Notes: a model not told the origin generated them from the sequence alone. DNA of 57,455 nt from an uncultured Nostocoides sp. (GCA_937907685.1 CALCXF010000147.1:1-57455); one strand, 5' to 3'; positions 30,833 through 39,802 are shown, numbered from the stretch's first letter. Numbers and translations are program-made.

Positions 30833-30906
30833 CACGTCTCCTTGGCGACAGCGGGTGGTGCGGTGGTCGGCGTAGGACGCGCGTCCGGCATACGGGTCGT
30901 GGTCAT
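30832..30906 (-). CDS. Bridging mini-ORF between nuoA and nuoB (24 codons)
   Basis: The ATG at 30906 shares one base with the nuoA stop (TGATG), and its own TGA shares one base with the nuoB ATG (TGATG). The peptide begins [11 protein letters not shown], continues with Thr/Pro/Ala and ends VAKET, with no domain. It carries the ribosome site of nuoB (AAGGAG). Together with the nuoG-nuoH mini-ORF it makes translation continuous through the operon. Coupling is the likely function; the peptide may be a by-product. Confidence 0.4.
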   Translation of the reverse strand: MTTTRMPDARPTPTTAPPAVAKET

Positions 30907-31268
30907 CAGTCCCACTCCAGCCCGCCGCGCTTCCACACGTAGGCGTAGGCGACGAACACGGTGAGGACGAACAGCACCATCTCGACGAGGGCGAACAGGC
31001 CGAGCTGGTCGAACGCGACAGCGAAGGGGTAGAGGAACACCGACTCGATGTCGAAGATGATGAAGAGCATCGCGGTGAGGAAGTACTTGATCGGCACCCG
31101 TCCACCACCCTCCGCGCGGGGGGTCGGCTGGATGCCGCACTCGTACGCCTCGAGCTTTGCCCGGTTGTAGCGCTTGGGACCGACGACGAGGCTCGTACCC
31201 ACTGACAGCACGGCGAACCCGAAACCCAGGCCCAACAGGATGAGAAGCGGGACGTAGGGGTTGCTCAT
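30906..31268 (-). CDS. nuoA: NADH-quinone oxidoreductase subunit A
   Basis: 120 residues with three helices. [25 protein letters not shown] is the canonical loop, and [17 protein letters not shown] supplies the conserved acidic residues of helix 2. It is the first gene of the 17-kb nuo operon. AGGACAACTCCCC on the plus strand means the mRNA has GGGGAGTTGTCC before the ATG; GGGGAG lies about 12 bases away, a weak site. The upstream 240 bp holds a Rex-like operator and promoter candidates. Confidence 0.95.
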   Translation of the reverse strand: MSNPYVPLLILLGLGFGFAVLSVGTSLVVGPKRYNRAKLEAYECGIQPTPRAEGGGRVPIKYFLTAMLFIIFDIESVFLYPFAVAFDQLGLFALVEMVLFVLTVFVAYAYVWKRGGLEWD

Positions 31269-31444
31269 CGCAGGACAACTCCCCTTTCGGTGCTCGTGTG
31301 CGTCGGGCAGGCACATGTCGTCGAGTCGACAGACGTCCCCGTCATCCTAGGGGGCTCGGGGGAAGCCCCACCCGACGAGGGACCGGCGGTGCTCACCGTG
31401 CGCTCCGACGCGTTGCGACGCACCGGACAGGCCCTCACGGGTGC

Positions 31445-31462
31445 TTGTGAATGTCTTCACGA
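31445..31462. promoter_or_regulatory. Putative Rex (redox repressor) operator of the nuo operon
   Basis: TTGTGAA-TGTC-TTCACGA matches the Rex consensus TTGTGAAnnnnTTCACAA at 13 of 14 positions. It lies about 180 bp upstream of nuoA and just downstream of a TAGACT -10 candidate, so bound Rex would cover the start of transcription. In Streptomyces, Rex senses NADH/NAD+ and represses respiratory genes, with nuo among its reported targets. The rex gene itself is not in the window. Confidence 0.6.
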
Positions 31463-31469
31463 CCGCCGC

Positions 31470-31475
31470 AGTCTA
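31470..31475 (-). promoter_or_regulatory. Putative -10 element of the nuo promoter
   Basis: TAGACT on the minus strand, seven to eight bases upstream of the Rex-like operator. The -35 candidate (TGCAGG, 17-bp spacer) is weak. A second possible -10, TAGGAT, lies nearer to nuoA around 31345-31350. Confidence 0.35.
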
Positions 31476-31509
31476 GGACGAGGTGCGGCGTTCCTGCACT
31501 GAGGCTTTC

Positions 31510-32223
31510 CTAACCTTCGGCACGCGACTCCGTGGGCTTCGTCGCCCGGTGGAGGGCGACGATCCCGCCGGTGAGGTTGCGCCACTGGACGTCGGTCCAG
31601 CCGGCCTCGACGATGCGCTCGGCCATGGCTCGCTGGGCCGGCCATGCCTGGATCGACTCCGCGAGGTAGACGTAGGACTCCGGGTTCGAGCTCACGGCGC
31701 GCGCCACCGCCGGGAGTGACCTCATGAGGTAGTTCGTGTAGAGCCGGCGGAACCCCGGGACGGTCGGCTGGCTGAACTCGCAGAGAACGAGCCTGCCACC
31801 GGGCCGGGTCACCCGGAGGAACTCCCGGAGCGCGGCATCCGGGTCCGAGACGTTGCGCAGCCCGAAGCTCATCGTGACGACGTCGAACGAGCCGTCGGCG
31901 AACGGCAGCCGCATCGCGTCCGCGGCCGTGAAGCCGAGGTCCGAGCGGCGTCGCCGACCCACGCGCAGCATCCCGAGCGAGAAGTCCGCGGGGACCACGT
32001 CGACGCCGGAGTCGGCGAACGGCTCACTGCTCGTGCCCGTCCCGGCGGCGATGTCGAGGACCACCTGCCCGGGTGTCGCCTGGCAGGCCGCGACCACTGC
32101 CCGGCGCCAGGACCGGTCGCGGCCGAGGGAGAGCACGTCGTTGGTCACGTCGTACCTCGTCGCGACGTCGTCGAACATCGCCGCGACGTCGCGGGGGTCC
32201 TTGTCGAGGGAGGCGCGGCTCAT
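31510..32223 (-). CDS. menG: Demethylmenaquinone methyltransferase
   Basis: 237 residues of the UbiE/MenG family. [22 protein letters not shown] opens the protein, [16 protein letters not shown] is the SAM-binding motif I, and [31 protein letters not shown] and the [16 protein letters not shown] segment follow as in known members. It adds the methyl group to demethylmenaquinone, the last standard step of the pathway. The ATG at 32223 has GGGAGG nine bases upstream; an upstream in-frame ATG at 32232 is too close to that site. It sits upstream of the nuo operon on the same strand and is divergent from menF. Confidence 0.93.
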   Translation of the reverse strand: MSRASLDKDPRDVAAMFDDVATRYDVTNDVLSLGRDRSWRRAVVAACQATPGQVVLDIAAGTGTSSEPFADSGVDVVPADFSLGMLRVGRRRRSDLGFTAADAMRLPFADGSFDVVTMSFGLRNVSDPDAALREFLRVTRPGGRLVLCEFSQPTVPGFRRLYTNYLMRSLPAVARAVSSNPESYVYLAESIQAWPAQRAMAERIVEAGWTDVQWRNLTGGIVALHRATKPTESRAEG

Positions 32224-32273
32224 GGCGGCCATCCTCCCACCGGGGGCCTGCGGCCCGGATCCGGGCGGGGTCG

Positions 32274-32279
32274 TATCCT
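32274..32279 (+). promoter_or_regulatory. Putative -10 element of a leaderless promoter (menF)
   Basis: TATCCT ends eight bases before the menF ATG at 32288, and no Shine-Dalgarno precedes that ATG. No clear -35 is present. Confidence 0.4.
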
Positions 32280-32287
32280 CGTGCGCG

Positions 32288-33610
32288 ATGACCTCGTTGC
32301 CCGTGGGCGACCGGCCGACCGACTCGATCGTCTCCGCCGCCCCCCTCGTCTCGCGGACCGTGCCGCTCGATCCCGAGCTCGGCGCGGCCCTCCTCGCCCT
32401 CGTCCCACGCGCAGCGGCGCGCGAGGTGTGTTCCTGGGTGCGCCGCGGCGAGGGCGTCGTCGGCTGGGGACGGGCGGCGGGCCACACCACGTCCGGGCCG
32501 AACCGGATGTCCGCGCTCGAGTCCTGGTGGTCCGGGCTCGTGGAGAACGCGGTCGTGCGCGACGAGGTGGACCGCCCGGGCACCGGGCCGATCGCCTTCG
32601 GCTCGGTCTCGTATGCCGCCCACTCACCAGCCGGGGCGACTCTCGTCGTACCCGAGGTCGTCGTCGGCTTCCGAGGCGGCGTGGCGTGGCTGACCACGGT
32701 GGGGGTCGAGTCGGCGCCGTCCGTGGCCGCCGTACCGGGCACCCCCGAGGTCGTCCCGCAGCAGGCGCCGAAGGCTCCCCGGGACGTGGCGTTCGCCGAC
32801 GGGGCGCTCTCGCCGGCCCAGTGGGCCGGCATGGTCCGCGAGGCGGTCTCGCGCATCACGGCCGGGGCGCTGGACAAGGTCGTCCTGGCGCGCGACCTCG
32901 AGGTGACGACGTCGGCGGAGCTCGACGTGCGCTGGCTCCTCCAGAGGCTCGCCGAGCGCTATGACACGACGTGGGTCTTCGCGGTCGACGGGCTCGTCGG
33001 CGCGACCCCGGAGCTGCTCGTGCGCCGGGAGAAGGGGCTCGTCACCTCGCGGGTCCTCGCGGGCACCATCCGCCGCACCGGTGACGACGAGCACGACCTC
33101 GCCCTCGCGGCCTCGCTGGCCCGCTCGAGCAAGGACCTCGAGGAGCACGAGTACGCCGTCCGGTCGGTCTCGGACGCCCTGGCCCCGCACTGCTCGTCGA
33201 TGAACGTGCCGGAGGCGCCGTTCGTCCTGCACCTGTCCAACGTCATGCACCTCGCCACGGACGTCGCGGGTGTCCTCGTCGACGACACCTCGTCGCTGGC
33301 CCTCGTGGAGTCGCTCCATCCGTCCGCCGCGGTGTGCGGCACCCCGACCTCGGAGGCCGACGCCGTCATCGCCGAGCTCGAGCACATGGACCGGGGGCGC
33401 TATGCCGGACCGGTCGGGTGGATCGACGCCAGGGGCGACGGCGAGTGGGGCATCGCCCTGCGCTGCGGCGCCATCTCGCAGGAGGACCCGTCACGGGTGC
33501 GGCTCTTCGCCGGGTGCGGCATCGTCGCGGGGTCCGACCCCGAGGAGGAGCTCGCGGAGTCGTCGGCCAAGCTCGTGCCCATGCGTGACGCGTTGACCGC
33601 CCCCGCCTGA
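32288..33610 (+). CDS. menF: Isochorismate synthase
   Basis: 440 residues with a chorismate-binding C-terminal domain (about 180-430). Motifs include [79 protein letters not shown] and [34 protein letters not shown]. It turns chorismate to isochorismate, the entry step of menaquinone synthesis. A siderophore isochorismate synthase (EntC type) is the alternative, but the menG/menD surroundings favour MenF. It is divergent from menG and converges on the MenJ-like gene. Confidence 0.9.
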   Translation: MTSLPVGDRPTDSIVSAAPLVSRTVPLDPELGAALLALVPRAAAREVCSWVRRGEGVVGWGRAAGHTTSGPNRMSALESWWSGLVENAVVRDEVDRPGTGPIAFGSVSYAAHSPAGATLVVPEVVVGFRGGVAWLTTVGVESAPSVAAVPGTPEVVPQQAPKAPRDVAFADGALSPAQWAGMVREAVSRITAGALDKVVLARDLEVTTSAELDVRWLLQRLAERYDTTWVFAVDGLVGATPELLVRREKGLVTSRVLAGTIRRTGDDEHDLALAASLARSSKDLEEHEYAVRSVSDALAPHCSSMNVPEAPFVLHLSNVMHLATDVAGVLVDDTSSLALVESLHPSAAVCGTPTSEADAVIAELEHMDRGRYAGPVGWIDARGDGEWGIALRCGAISQEDPSRVRLFAGCGIVAGSDPEEELAESSAKLVPMRDALTAPA

Positions 33611-33616
33611 CCTCCT

Positions 33617-33642
33617 CCGCGCCGCCTCGGCCTCCGGCGCGG
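33617..33642. terminator. Hairpin between convergent menF and the MenJ-like gene
   Basis: CCGCGCCG, ten bases, CGGCGCGG: a perfect 8-bp stem filling the 35-bp gap between two converging genes. It can act as a bidirectional terminator. Confidence 0.5.
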
Positions 33643-33645
33643 GGG

Positions 33646-34878
33646 TCAGGTGAAGGGGGGACGGGCGTCGACGGCCACCGAGCGTCGGCCCGCCCATCGC
33701 CACACCCGTGCGGACCGGTCGCGGTCCTCGTCGGTGACGAGGTTCCCCATCCAGCGCAGGGCGAGGGTCATCAGCCAGTCACTGCGCATGCCGACCGGCC
33801 CCAGCGCACCGAGGGTCCGCGGCACCGTGAAGATGCCGGCGAGTCGTCGGGCGATGGAGAACGCCTCGCCGTAGTGGTCCCGGAGGAGCGCGGGCCACGT
33901 CGTCCCGAGGTCGGAGTCGAGCGCCTCCACGACGAGGCGGCCGGTCTCGAGGCCGTAGTCGATGCCTTCGCCGTTGAGGGGGTTCACGCAGGCGGCGGCG
34001 TCACCGATGAGCGCCCAGTTGGCGCCGGCGACGTGGCTCACGGCGCCCCCCATGGGCAGGAGTGCGCTCGTCGGCATCCGCTGACCACCCGTCAGCCCGA
34101 AGTCGGCTCTGCGCAGGTCGGTGTAGTGCTCCATGAGCGGCTTGATCGCGACGTCGGCGGGCCGCTTCGTCGTCGCGAGGGTACCGACGCCGACGTTCAC
34201 CTGGCCCCGGCCGAGGGGGAAGATCCAGCCGTAGCCCGGCAGGGCCTCGCCCTCCTGCGAGCGCAGCTCGAGGTGGCTGCTGATCCACGGGTCGTCGGCG
34301 CGCTGGGAGTCGACGTAGCACCGCCCGGCCACGGCATACACGGTGTCCTTGTGCCACGTCCGGCCGAGCACCTTGCCGAGCCCCGAGCGCACGCCGTCGG
34401 CCACGACCAGCCGCTGGCACTCGACGTCGAAGCTCTCGTCCCCCCGGCGGAAGGTCACCGCCCGCACCCGGCCACCGTCGACCCGGGCGTCCACGGCCTT
34501 GGCGCCCTCGAGCCCCGTCGCTCCCGAGCCGACCGCCTCCGCGCGGATGCGGTCGTCGAGCTCGGTGCGCGGGACGGCCGAGCCGTGGTCCGGCAGGGAG
34601 CCGCCGGGCCAGGGGAGGTGGAGCGTCTGGCCGAACCCGTGCGCTCGCAGGCCCCGGTTGACGCTCTGCTCGCGGACCCAGCCCCCCAGGCCGAGGAGGT
34701 CGAGCTCGGCCACGGCCCGCGGCGTCAGGCCGTCGCCGCAGGTCTTGTCCCGGGGGAACACCGCGGCGTCCGCGAGGACCACGTCGCGGCCGGCGCGCGC
34801 TGCCCAGGCGGCGGCGGACGCCCCGGCCGGTCCGGCACCGACGACGAGGACATCGGTGCGCTGGGGGGTCTGGGACAC
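33646..34878 (-). CDS. Geranylgeranyl reductase-family FAD oxidoreductase (MenJ-like)
   Basis: 410 residues from GTG 34878. The Rossmann motif VLVVGAGPAGASAAAWAARAG is at about residues 10-30, then the family tag FPRDKTCGDGLTPRAV. LIGDAAACVNPLNGEGIDYGLETGRL marks the second FAD motif. In mycobacteria the homologue MenJ (Rv0561c) saturates one isoprene unit of menaquinone and is encoded beside menG and a prenyl synthase. Position among men genes here supports the same job. The alternative is a reductase acting on polyprenyl or archaeal-type lipids. An earlier start at 34950 would add 24 unconserved residues. Confidence 0.8.
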   Translation of the reverse strand: MSQTPQRTDVLVVGAGPAGASAAAWAARAGRDVVLADAAVFPRDKTCGDGLTPRAVAELDLLGLGGWVREQSVNRGLRAHGFGQTLHLPWPGGSLPDHGSAVPRTELDDRIRAEAVGSGATGLEGAKAVDARVDGGRVRAVTFRRGDESFDVECQRLVVADGVRSGLGKVLGRTWHKDTVYAVAGRCYVDSQRADDPWISSHLELRSQEGEALPGYGWIFPLGRGQVNVGVGTLATTKRPADVAIKPLMEHYTDLRRADFGLTGGQRMPTSALLPMGGAVSHVAGANWALIGDAAACVNPLNGEGIDYGLETGRLVVEALDSDLGTTWPALLRDHYGEAFSIARRLAGIFTVPRTLGALGPVGMRSDWLMTLALRWMGNLVTDEDRDRSARVWRWAGRRSVAVDARPPFT

Positions 34879-34920
34879 GCTCGCATTCTCGCAAGGCGGC
34901 TCCCGGCGTCCAACAGCGGT

Positions 34921-34944
34921 CCAGGCCACGCCGAGTTGGCCTGG
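34921..34944. terminator. Hairpin downstream of menD
   Basis: CCAGGCCA, eight bases, TGGCCTGG: a perfect 8-bp stem between the menD stop and the MenJ-like start on the same strand. It may end most menD transcripts or act as a leader structure. There is no T-run. Confidence 0.38.
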
Positions 34945-34965
34945 CTCCACCCCACCCCTCGCGGG

Positions 34966-36711
34966 TCAGCCCGTGAGGGTGCGCGTGGCGAGCGCCCGCA
35001 GGTCGGCGTGTGCCTGGCGGTGGCTCGCACGGCCCACCGTGACCTCGACCACGCGGATCCCGTCGGGCCGCGTCCGCACCGCGGTGGCCAGGTCGGCGCT
35101 GGTGGCCGCCAGGTCGTGGCGGATGCCGTGCGCCCGGCACAGTGCCGCGAGGTCGGTGCCGGTCGGGGTTCCGAAGAGTCGCTCGAAGTCGGCGGCGTGC
35201 TCGGGCGCTCCGGGCTCCAGGGTCGTGAAGATGCCACCCCCGTCGTCGTTGACGACGACGACCGTGAGGTCGGGAAGGGGTTCGTCGGGGCCGACGAGAA
35301 ACCCGTTGGCGTCGTGGAGGACGGTGAGGTCGCCGAGCAGTGCGTACGCCGGCTGCCCCGGCCGGGCGAGCGCGGCACCGACCGCGGTCGACACCAGCCC
35401 GTCGATGCCGGCGAGGCCGCGGTTGGCGAGGACCTCGGCACCCACGGCCCCGGGTGCCCCGAGGTCGAGGTCACGGACCGGGTTCGACGACCCCACGACG
35501 AGCAGCGCGTCCTCCGGCAGGGCGGCGGCCAGGGCCGCCGCGACGCCGAGTCCACTGGGCCAGGGGAGACCCCTTCCGGCCACGGCGTCGGCGAGCTGTC
35601 GCCCGGCTCGGTGCCAGGCCTGGGACCACGCGCCGTCCCCGCCGGGAGCGTCCTGCCCGGACCTCCCCGGTTCGGCACGCAGGGCGCCCGGCCGATGGAC
35701 CTGCGCCGCGACGTGCGACGGGTCTGGCCAGGGCCCCACCTCGGCGACGATGTCGACCCGCAGCCCGGGGCGTCGGAGCAGCGCTCCCACCGCGCGGGTG
35801 AGCGTGGGGCGCCCGACGACGACGACCCGCTCCGGCGCATGCTCCTCGAGCCAGTCCGTCGCCGTGAGGATCAGCGGCCCGTGGGGCAGCGCTGCCCGCC
35901 GGACCGATGCGGGGCCGAACGGCTCGGCGACGACGGGGTGACCCCGCTCCCCCGCCCACCCGACCGCGAGCACGGCGAGCCGGGCGTCCCGCGTGTGCCC
36001 GACCACGACGAGGGTGCGCTCGACATGGGCGAGCCCGTCGACCACCGCGCCGTCCCCGTTCGAAGGCCCGACGGCCATTCGGACCCACGGTCCACCGTCC
36101 GGCCGGCCGTCGAGGGAGTCCGGCCACGCCGGTGCCGCGTCGTCGGGCACGAGCGGCTCGCGGAGACAGACGTTGAGGTGCACCGGGCCCGGGGTGGCGC
36201 CCGCCCACCCCGTCGCTGCCGCGAGCGCGCGGCACACCGTGCTCCGCCAGAAGGGCGTGAGCCCCGGGCGCACCACCGGCGCCGGGAGGTCCGCGGCATA
36301 CCGGGTCACCCCGCCGAACACGCCCGGCTGCTGCGTCGTCTGGTTCGCACCGGTCCCCCGCAGCTCGTGGGGCCGGTCCGCGCTGACGACGACGAGCGGC
36401 AGGCCGGCGTGGTGCGCCTCGAGCACGGCCGGGTGGAGGTTCACCACGGCCGTCCCCGACGTCGTGACGACCACGACGGGTCTCCCCGAGCCGGAGGCCA
36501 GTCCCACCGCGAGGAACCCTGCGCTGCGTTCGTCGACGCGCACGTGCAGGCGGAGGCGAGCGGCCCGTTCGGCGGCGAGCACGGCATACGCCAAGGGTGC
36601 GGAGCGCGAGCCCGGGCACAGGACGACGTCGCGGACGCCGTTCCTCACCAGCTCGTCGACGAGGACCGTCGCGAGCGCGGAGGACGGGGTCACGAGCGTG
36701 GATTCTGCCAC
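34966..36711 (-). CDS. menD: 2-succinyl-5-enolpyruvyl-6-hydroxy-3-cyclohexene-1-carboxylate synthase
   Basis: 581 residues, a TPP enzyme. The N-terminal domain has VVLCPGSRSAPLAYAV and HVRVDERSAGFLAVGLASGSGRPV, which includes the catalytic Glu region. VVVSADRPHELRGTGANQTTQQPGVFG is highly specific for MenD. The C-terminal TPP domain shows LLGDLTVLHDANGF and VVVNDDGGGIFTTLEPG. It joins isochorismate and 2-oxoglutarate, an acid that KorAB also consumes. The GTG start follows the response regulator by 31 bases on the same strand. Confidence 0.93.
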   Translation of the reverse strand: MAESTLVTPSSALATVLVDELVRNGVRDVVLCPGSRSAPLAYAVLAAERAARLRLHVRVDERSAGFLAVGLASGSGRPVVVVTTSGTAVVNLHPAVLEAHHAGLPLVVVSADRPHELRGTGANQTTQQPGVFGGVTRYAADLPAPVVRPGLTPFWRSTVCRALAAATGWAGATPGPVHLNVCLREPLVPDDAAPAWPDSLDGRPDGGPWVRMAVGPSNGDGAVVDGLAHVERTLVVVGHTRDARLAVLAVGWAGERGHPVVAEPFGPASVRRAALPHGPLILTATDWLEEHAPERVVVVGRPTLTRAVGALLRRPGLRVDIVAEVGPWPDPSHVAAQVHRPGALRAEPGRSGQDAPGGDGAWSQAWHRAGRQLADAVAGRGLPWPSGLGVAAALAAALPEDALLVVGSSNPVRDLDLGAPGAVGAEVLANRGLAGIDGLVSTAVGAALARPGQPAYALLGDLTVLHDANGFLVGPDEPLPDLTVVVVNDDGGGIFTTLEPGAPEHAADFERLFGTPTGTDLAALCRAHGIRHDLAATSADLATAVRTRPDGIRVVEVTVGRASHRQAHADLRALATRTLTG

Positions 36712-36742
36712 CCGGGCGACGACCGGCCCCGAGCCCGGCCGC

Positions 36743-37399
36743 TCAGCGGAGGTCCTCCGTCAGCCCGGCCCGGATGGCGAGGATGGCGGCCCGGACCCGG
36801 TCGCGGCTGCCGGTCTTCGCGAGGACGTTCGTGACGTGTGACTTCACCGTGCTCTGCGACAGGAACAACCGCTCGGCGATCTCCGCGTTGTTCAGGCCCG
36901 CGCCCACCAGCGCGAGGACGTCGAGCTCACGGGACGTCAGCCGGTGGGCCGCCACGTCCGCCGGCGCGGACTGCGTCTCGCCCCGCAGGCGCGCCATGAC
37001 GGCCCGGGTCACTCCGGGCGACAGGACGGCGTCGCCCGCCGCCACCGTCCGCACGGCGGCCACGAGCTCCTGCGCGCTGCAGCGCTTGAGCAGGAAGCCC
37101 TGGGCGCCGGCGGCGATCGCGTCGATGACGTAGGCGTCGTCGTCGAACGTCGTGACGACGATGACGGCGGGTGCGCCGGGGATCGTGGCGAGGGCGCGGG
37201 TGGCGGCGAGTCCGTCGAGGACCGGCATGCGGATGTCCACGAGGGCGATGTCGATCCGCCTCCCGTCCCGGACGGCGTCGACGAGCTGCTGCCCGTCGGA
37301 GGCGTGCAGCGCCACCTCGACGTCCGGCTGGGCGCCGAGGATGAGCGAGAAGCCCTCCCGCACGAGCTGCTGGTCGTCGACGACCGCGACCCGGATCAC
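36743..37399 (-). CDS. NarL/FixJ-family response regulator
   Basis: 218 residues. The receiver domain (1-120) has acidic pocket D8-D9, phospho-acceptor D55 in ALVDIRMPVLDG, and Lys in GFLLKRC. The LuxR-type HTH (about 150-212) reads LTSRELDVLALVGAGLNNAEIAERLFLSQSTVKSHVTNVLAK. The GTG start overlaps the kinase stop by four bases, so the two form one two-component system. The target genes are unknown. menD follows closely on the same strand and could be part of the same transcript. Confidence 0.92.
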   Translation of the reverse strand: MIRVAVVDDQQLVREGFSLILGAQPDVEVALHASDGQQLVDAVRDGRRIDIALVDIRMPVLDGLAATRALATIPGAPAVIVVTTFDDDAYVIDAIAAGAQGFLLKRCSAQELVAAVRTVAAGDAVLSPGVTRAVMARLRGETQSAPADVAAHRLTSRELDVLALVGAGLNNAEIAERLFLSQSTVKSHVTNVLAKTGSRDRVRAAILAIRAGLTEDLR

Positions 37400-38562
37400 C
37401 CCGCGCGTCCGATGACCCGGTCGGGCAGCAGCACCTCGACGACCGTGCCGCCGCCATCGCGACCACGGATCTCCCACACCCCGGACAGGGCGCTCACCCG
37501 CTCGCCGATACCCGTCAGACCTGCGCCTCGGGTCGGCCCCGACGGCGGCCCGACACCGTCGTCGCTGACGCACAAGCGCACGTTCGCGCCGCTGCGGCTG
37601 ACCTGCACCCAGGCATGCGTGGCGGACGCGTGGCGCACGACGTTCGTCAGTGACTCCTGCACGATGCGGTATGCCGTGAGCTCACGCACGTCGTCGAGCG
37701 CCAGGTCGGCGCCGAGCCGCACGTCGACGTCCACACCCTGCTGACGCAGGGGGGCCGCCAGCACCTCGTCGATGTCACCCAGGCGTGGCGGAGCGGAGAC
37801 CGTGATCGGGTAGGCCGGGTCGCGCAGCTGCACGACGAGTGCGTCGAGCTCGCCGAGCGCCGTTCGCCCGAGGTCACCGATGGTCGTCAGCGCGGCCCGT
37901 GGGTCGCCGACCTTCCCGGCCTCGGCCTGGACCACCATCGCCGTGACGGTGTGCCCGACCGCGTCGTGGAGCTCGCGCGCCAGCGCGGTGCGCTGCTCCA
38001 GCCAGCGGGCCTGCTCCTCGCTGGACCTCGTCCGGGCACGCAGCACCCGCGCCTCCCGGGTCAGCTCGGTGGAGTGGACGAGGACACGCACGAGGATGCC
38101 GAGGGCGAGGCCGACCAACGCCGCCCCGAAGGGTGCCAGGTCCGAGGTCCCGGGGTGCAGGACGACGGCGAGCACCGCACCGGTGAGCCCGGCCAGCAGG
38201 GCAGGCCACGGCGGGTCTCGTCGGTCGTGCGCCACGGCGAGGTACAGGAGCGCGGCGGCCGCACCCTCGAGCGGGGCGACGGGGACCCAGGCGAGGGCCA
38301 CCGCCGCGGCAGCGGCGATGAGGTGCTCGCGCCAGCGCGGCAACACCCACGCCAGCATGGTGAGGGCAGTGAGGACGAGGCCGACCAGCGCACCCTGCGG
38401 CTCACGAGCCGACACGACCACGGAGATCACCGTGACGACGACTGCGGCCCAGAACAGCAGCGTGCGGATCGCGGACACGTCGGAGAAGACGTCGCGGATC
38501 CGTCCCAGCGCGAGGTCGACCGTCGAGCGCATGCGCTTCCGAGCCCGGACAGTGGCCGACAC
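37396..38562 (-). CDS. Membrane sensor histidine kinase (HisKA_3 type)
   Basis: 388 residues. Five to six hydrophobic segments occupy about 33-165 with hardly any extracytoplasmic loop, which suggests sensing within the membrane. HisKA_3 has ARELHDAVGHTVTAM with the phospho-acceptor His near residue 199. The ATPase domain has IVQESLTNVVRHASA (N box), SDDGVG and GAGLTGIGERV. It is the partner of the NarL-type regulator. The start is GTG, with an internal ATG 30 bases later possible. The signal is unknown. Confidence 0.9.
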   Translation of the reverse strand: MSATVRARKRMRSTVDLALGRIRDVFSDVSAIRTLLFWAAVVVTVISVVVSAREPQGALVGLVLTALTMLAWVLPRWREHLIAAAAAVALAWVPVAPLEGAAAALLYLAVAHDRRDPPWPALLAGLTGAVLAVVLHPGTSDLAPFGAALVGLALGILVRVLVHSTELTREARVLRARTRSSEEQARWLEQRTALARELHDAVGHTVTAMVVQAEAGKVGDPRAALTTIGDLGRTALGELDALVVQLRDPAYPITVSAPPRLGDIDEVLAAPLRQQGVDVDVRLGADLALDDVRELTAYRIVQESLTNVVRHASATHAWVQVSRSGANVRLCVSDDGVGPPSGPTRGAGLTGIGERVSALSGVWEIRGRDGGGTVVEVLLPDRVIGRAG

Positions 38563-38658
38563 CTTGCCAGTGTGGGGGATCGGGGGGATGCGGGAGAAGC
38601 CGGAACGGTCCGCCCACCTCGGATTCGGTACCCGGGTGCCGGATCACATCGGTACCAG

Positions 38659-38678
38659 GGTCCGGCCTGGTCCGGACC
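38659..38678. promoter_or_regulatory. Inverted repeat between the kinase and the phosphatidyltransferase
   Basis: GGTCCGG, six bases, CCGGACC in the 159-bp divergent region. Two GGTACC sites nearby add to the symmetry. It may be an operator for either gene; no direct evidence connects it to the response regulator. Confidence 0.3.
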
Positions 38679-38721
38679 GGGGTCGGTTCTCGCCGGCGCC
38701 GTCCTTGGAGACGGTTGCGTC

Positions 38722-39333
38722 ATGTCCTCCATCCGACTGCTGCAGCCCCTCGAAGCCACCGCCGGAGTCTCCCTTGGCACGGTTCCGAACATCATCACGG
38801 TCGTGCGCACGGTCGCGGCCGTCGTCATCGGCGGAGCGGGGGTCGCCGCATCCAGCCTGGTCCTGCTCGCCGTCGCGTATGCCGTCTACTGGGTCGGCGA
38901 CATCGCGGACGGCTGGTGTGCGCGGCGACTCGGTCAGGAGACCCGGATCGGGGCCGTCCTCGACATCGTCAGCGACCGCGCCTGCACGTCGGTGCTGTGT
39001 GTCGGGCTGGTCGCGCAGTTCCCCTCCGTCGAGCCGGTCGCCGCAGTGTTCCTCCTGACGTTCATGTTCCTCGACCCGATGCTGTCACTGTCGTTCCTCT
39101 ACTGGCCGCTGCTGGGCCCGAACGACTTCCACCGCGTCGACCGCCTCGTCTGGCTGCTCAACTGGTCCCTCCCCGGCAAGGCGGCGAACACTGGCGGCGT
39201 GATCCTGGCCATCGCCCTCGGTCAGTACGGCCTCGCTTTGGCGGTCGCCGTCGCGGTGCTGGCCGTGAAGCTGTGGACCGCTGTCCGTCTCCAGGGACTG
39301 CTCCGCGCCCTTCCGGCCACGGCCTTCGCGTGA
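38722..39333 (+). CDS. CDP-alcohol phosphatidyltransferase family protein
   Basis: 203 residues with about five to six membrane helices. The catalytic signature is complete: DIADGWCARRLGQETRIGAV followed by LDIVSD, that is DxxDGxxAR, eight residues, GxxxDxxxD. Such enzymes swap CMP for an alcohol head group to make phospholipids (phosphatidylglycerol-phosphate, phosphatidylinositol-phosphate and others). The acceptor cannot be assigned. The ATG has GGAG about 13 bases upstream, weak spacing. A small membrane protein follows 13 bases later. Confidence 0.85.
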   Translation: MSSIRLLQPLEATAGVSLGTVPNIITVVRTVAAVVIGGAGVAASSLVLLAVAYAVYWVGDIADGWCARRLGQETRIGAVLDIVSDRACTSVLCVGLVAQFPSVEPVAAVFLLTFMFLDPMLSLSFLYWPLLGPNDFHRVDRLVWLLNWSLPGKAANTGGVILAIALGQYGLALAVAVAVLAVKLWTAVRLQGLLRALPATAFA

Positions 39334-39346
39334 ACCGGGAAACGGC

Positions 39347-39802
39347 GTGAACGCGGTCACGGTCGGGCTGGCACTGGCCACCGGAGTCGGGTCCGCGCTG
39401 GTCCCGGTGCTCAACGCGGAGGCGTGGGCCCTCTTCGCCGCAACGGGTCCCGTGGACACGCTTCTCGCCGTCGTGCTCGCGCTCGCGGCCGGGCAGACGG
39501 TGGGCAAGCTCGTGCTCTTCGAGGGCGGGCGGCGGGGACGGGACTGGCATCCCTGGCGACGTCGACCGGTGTCCGCCCGCACGGCCAGGTGGACCGACCG
39601 GGTCACGGGGTGGCTCACCTCGCCACGATCCGGGCCTCCGCTGGTGCTGGCTGCCGCGTCGATCGGCGTGCCGCCGCTCGCCGTCGTGAGCGTCGCCGCT
39701 GGTGCAGCCGGTCAGCGCAGGTGGGTGTTCGTCCCCCTGTGCCTGCTCGGTCGGACCGTACGGTTCAGCGTCCTCGTCCTGCCCCTCGCGGTGCAGTGGT
39801 GA
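39347..39802 (+). CDS. Small membrane protein, VTT/YqaA-like
   Basis: 151 residues, GTG start. Hydrophobic segments lie at about 5-22, 33-52, 100-118 and 126-148. The arrangement NAEAWALFAA, AAGQTVGKLVLFEGGRRG, ASIGVPPLAVVSVAAGAAG and LCLLGRTVRFSVLV loosely follows the SNARE-associated (VTT/DedA-YqaA) fold, including the late GRxxRF. It is shorter than typical members. It follows the phosphatidyltransferase by 13 bases and is probably co-transcribed. Function unknown. Confidence 0.55.
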   Translation: MNAVTVGLALATGVGSALVPVLNAEAWALFAATGPVDTLLAVVLALAAGQTVGKLVLFEGGRRGRDWHPWRRRPVSARTARWTDRVTGWLTSPRSGPPLVLAAASIGVPPLAVVSVAAGAAGQRRWVFVPLCLLGRTVRFSVLVLPLAVQW

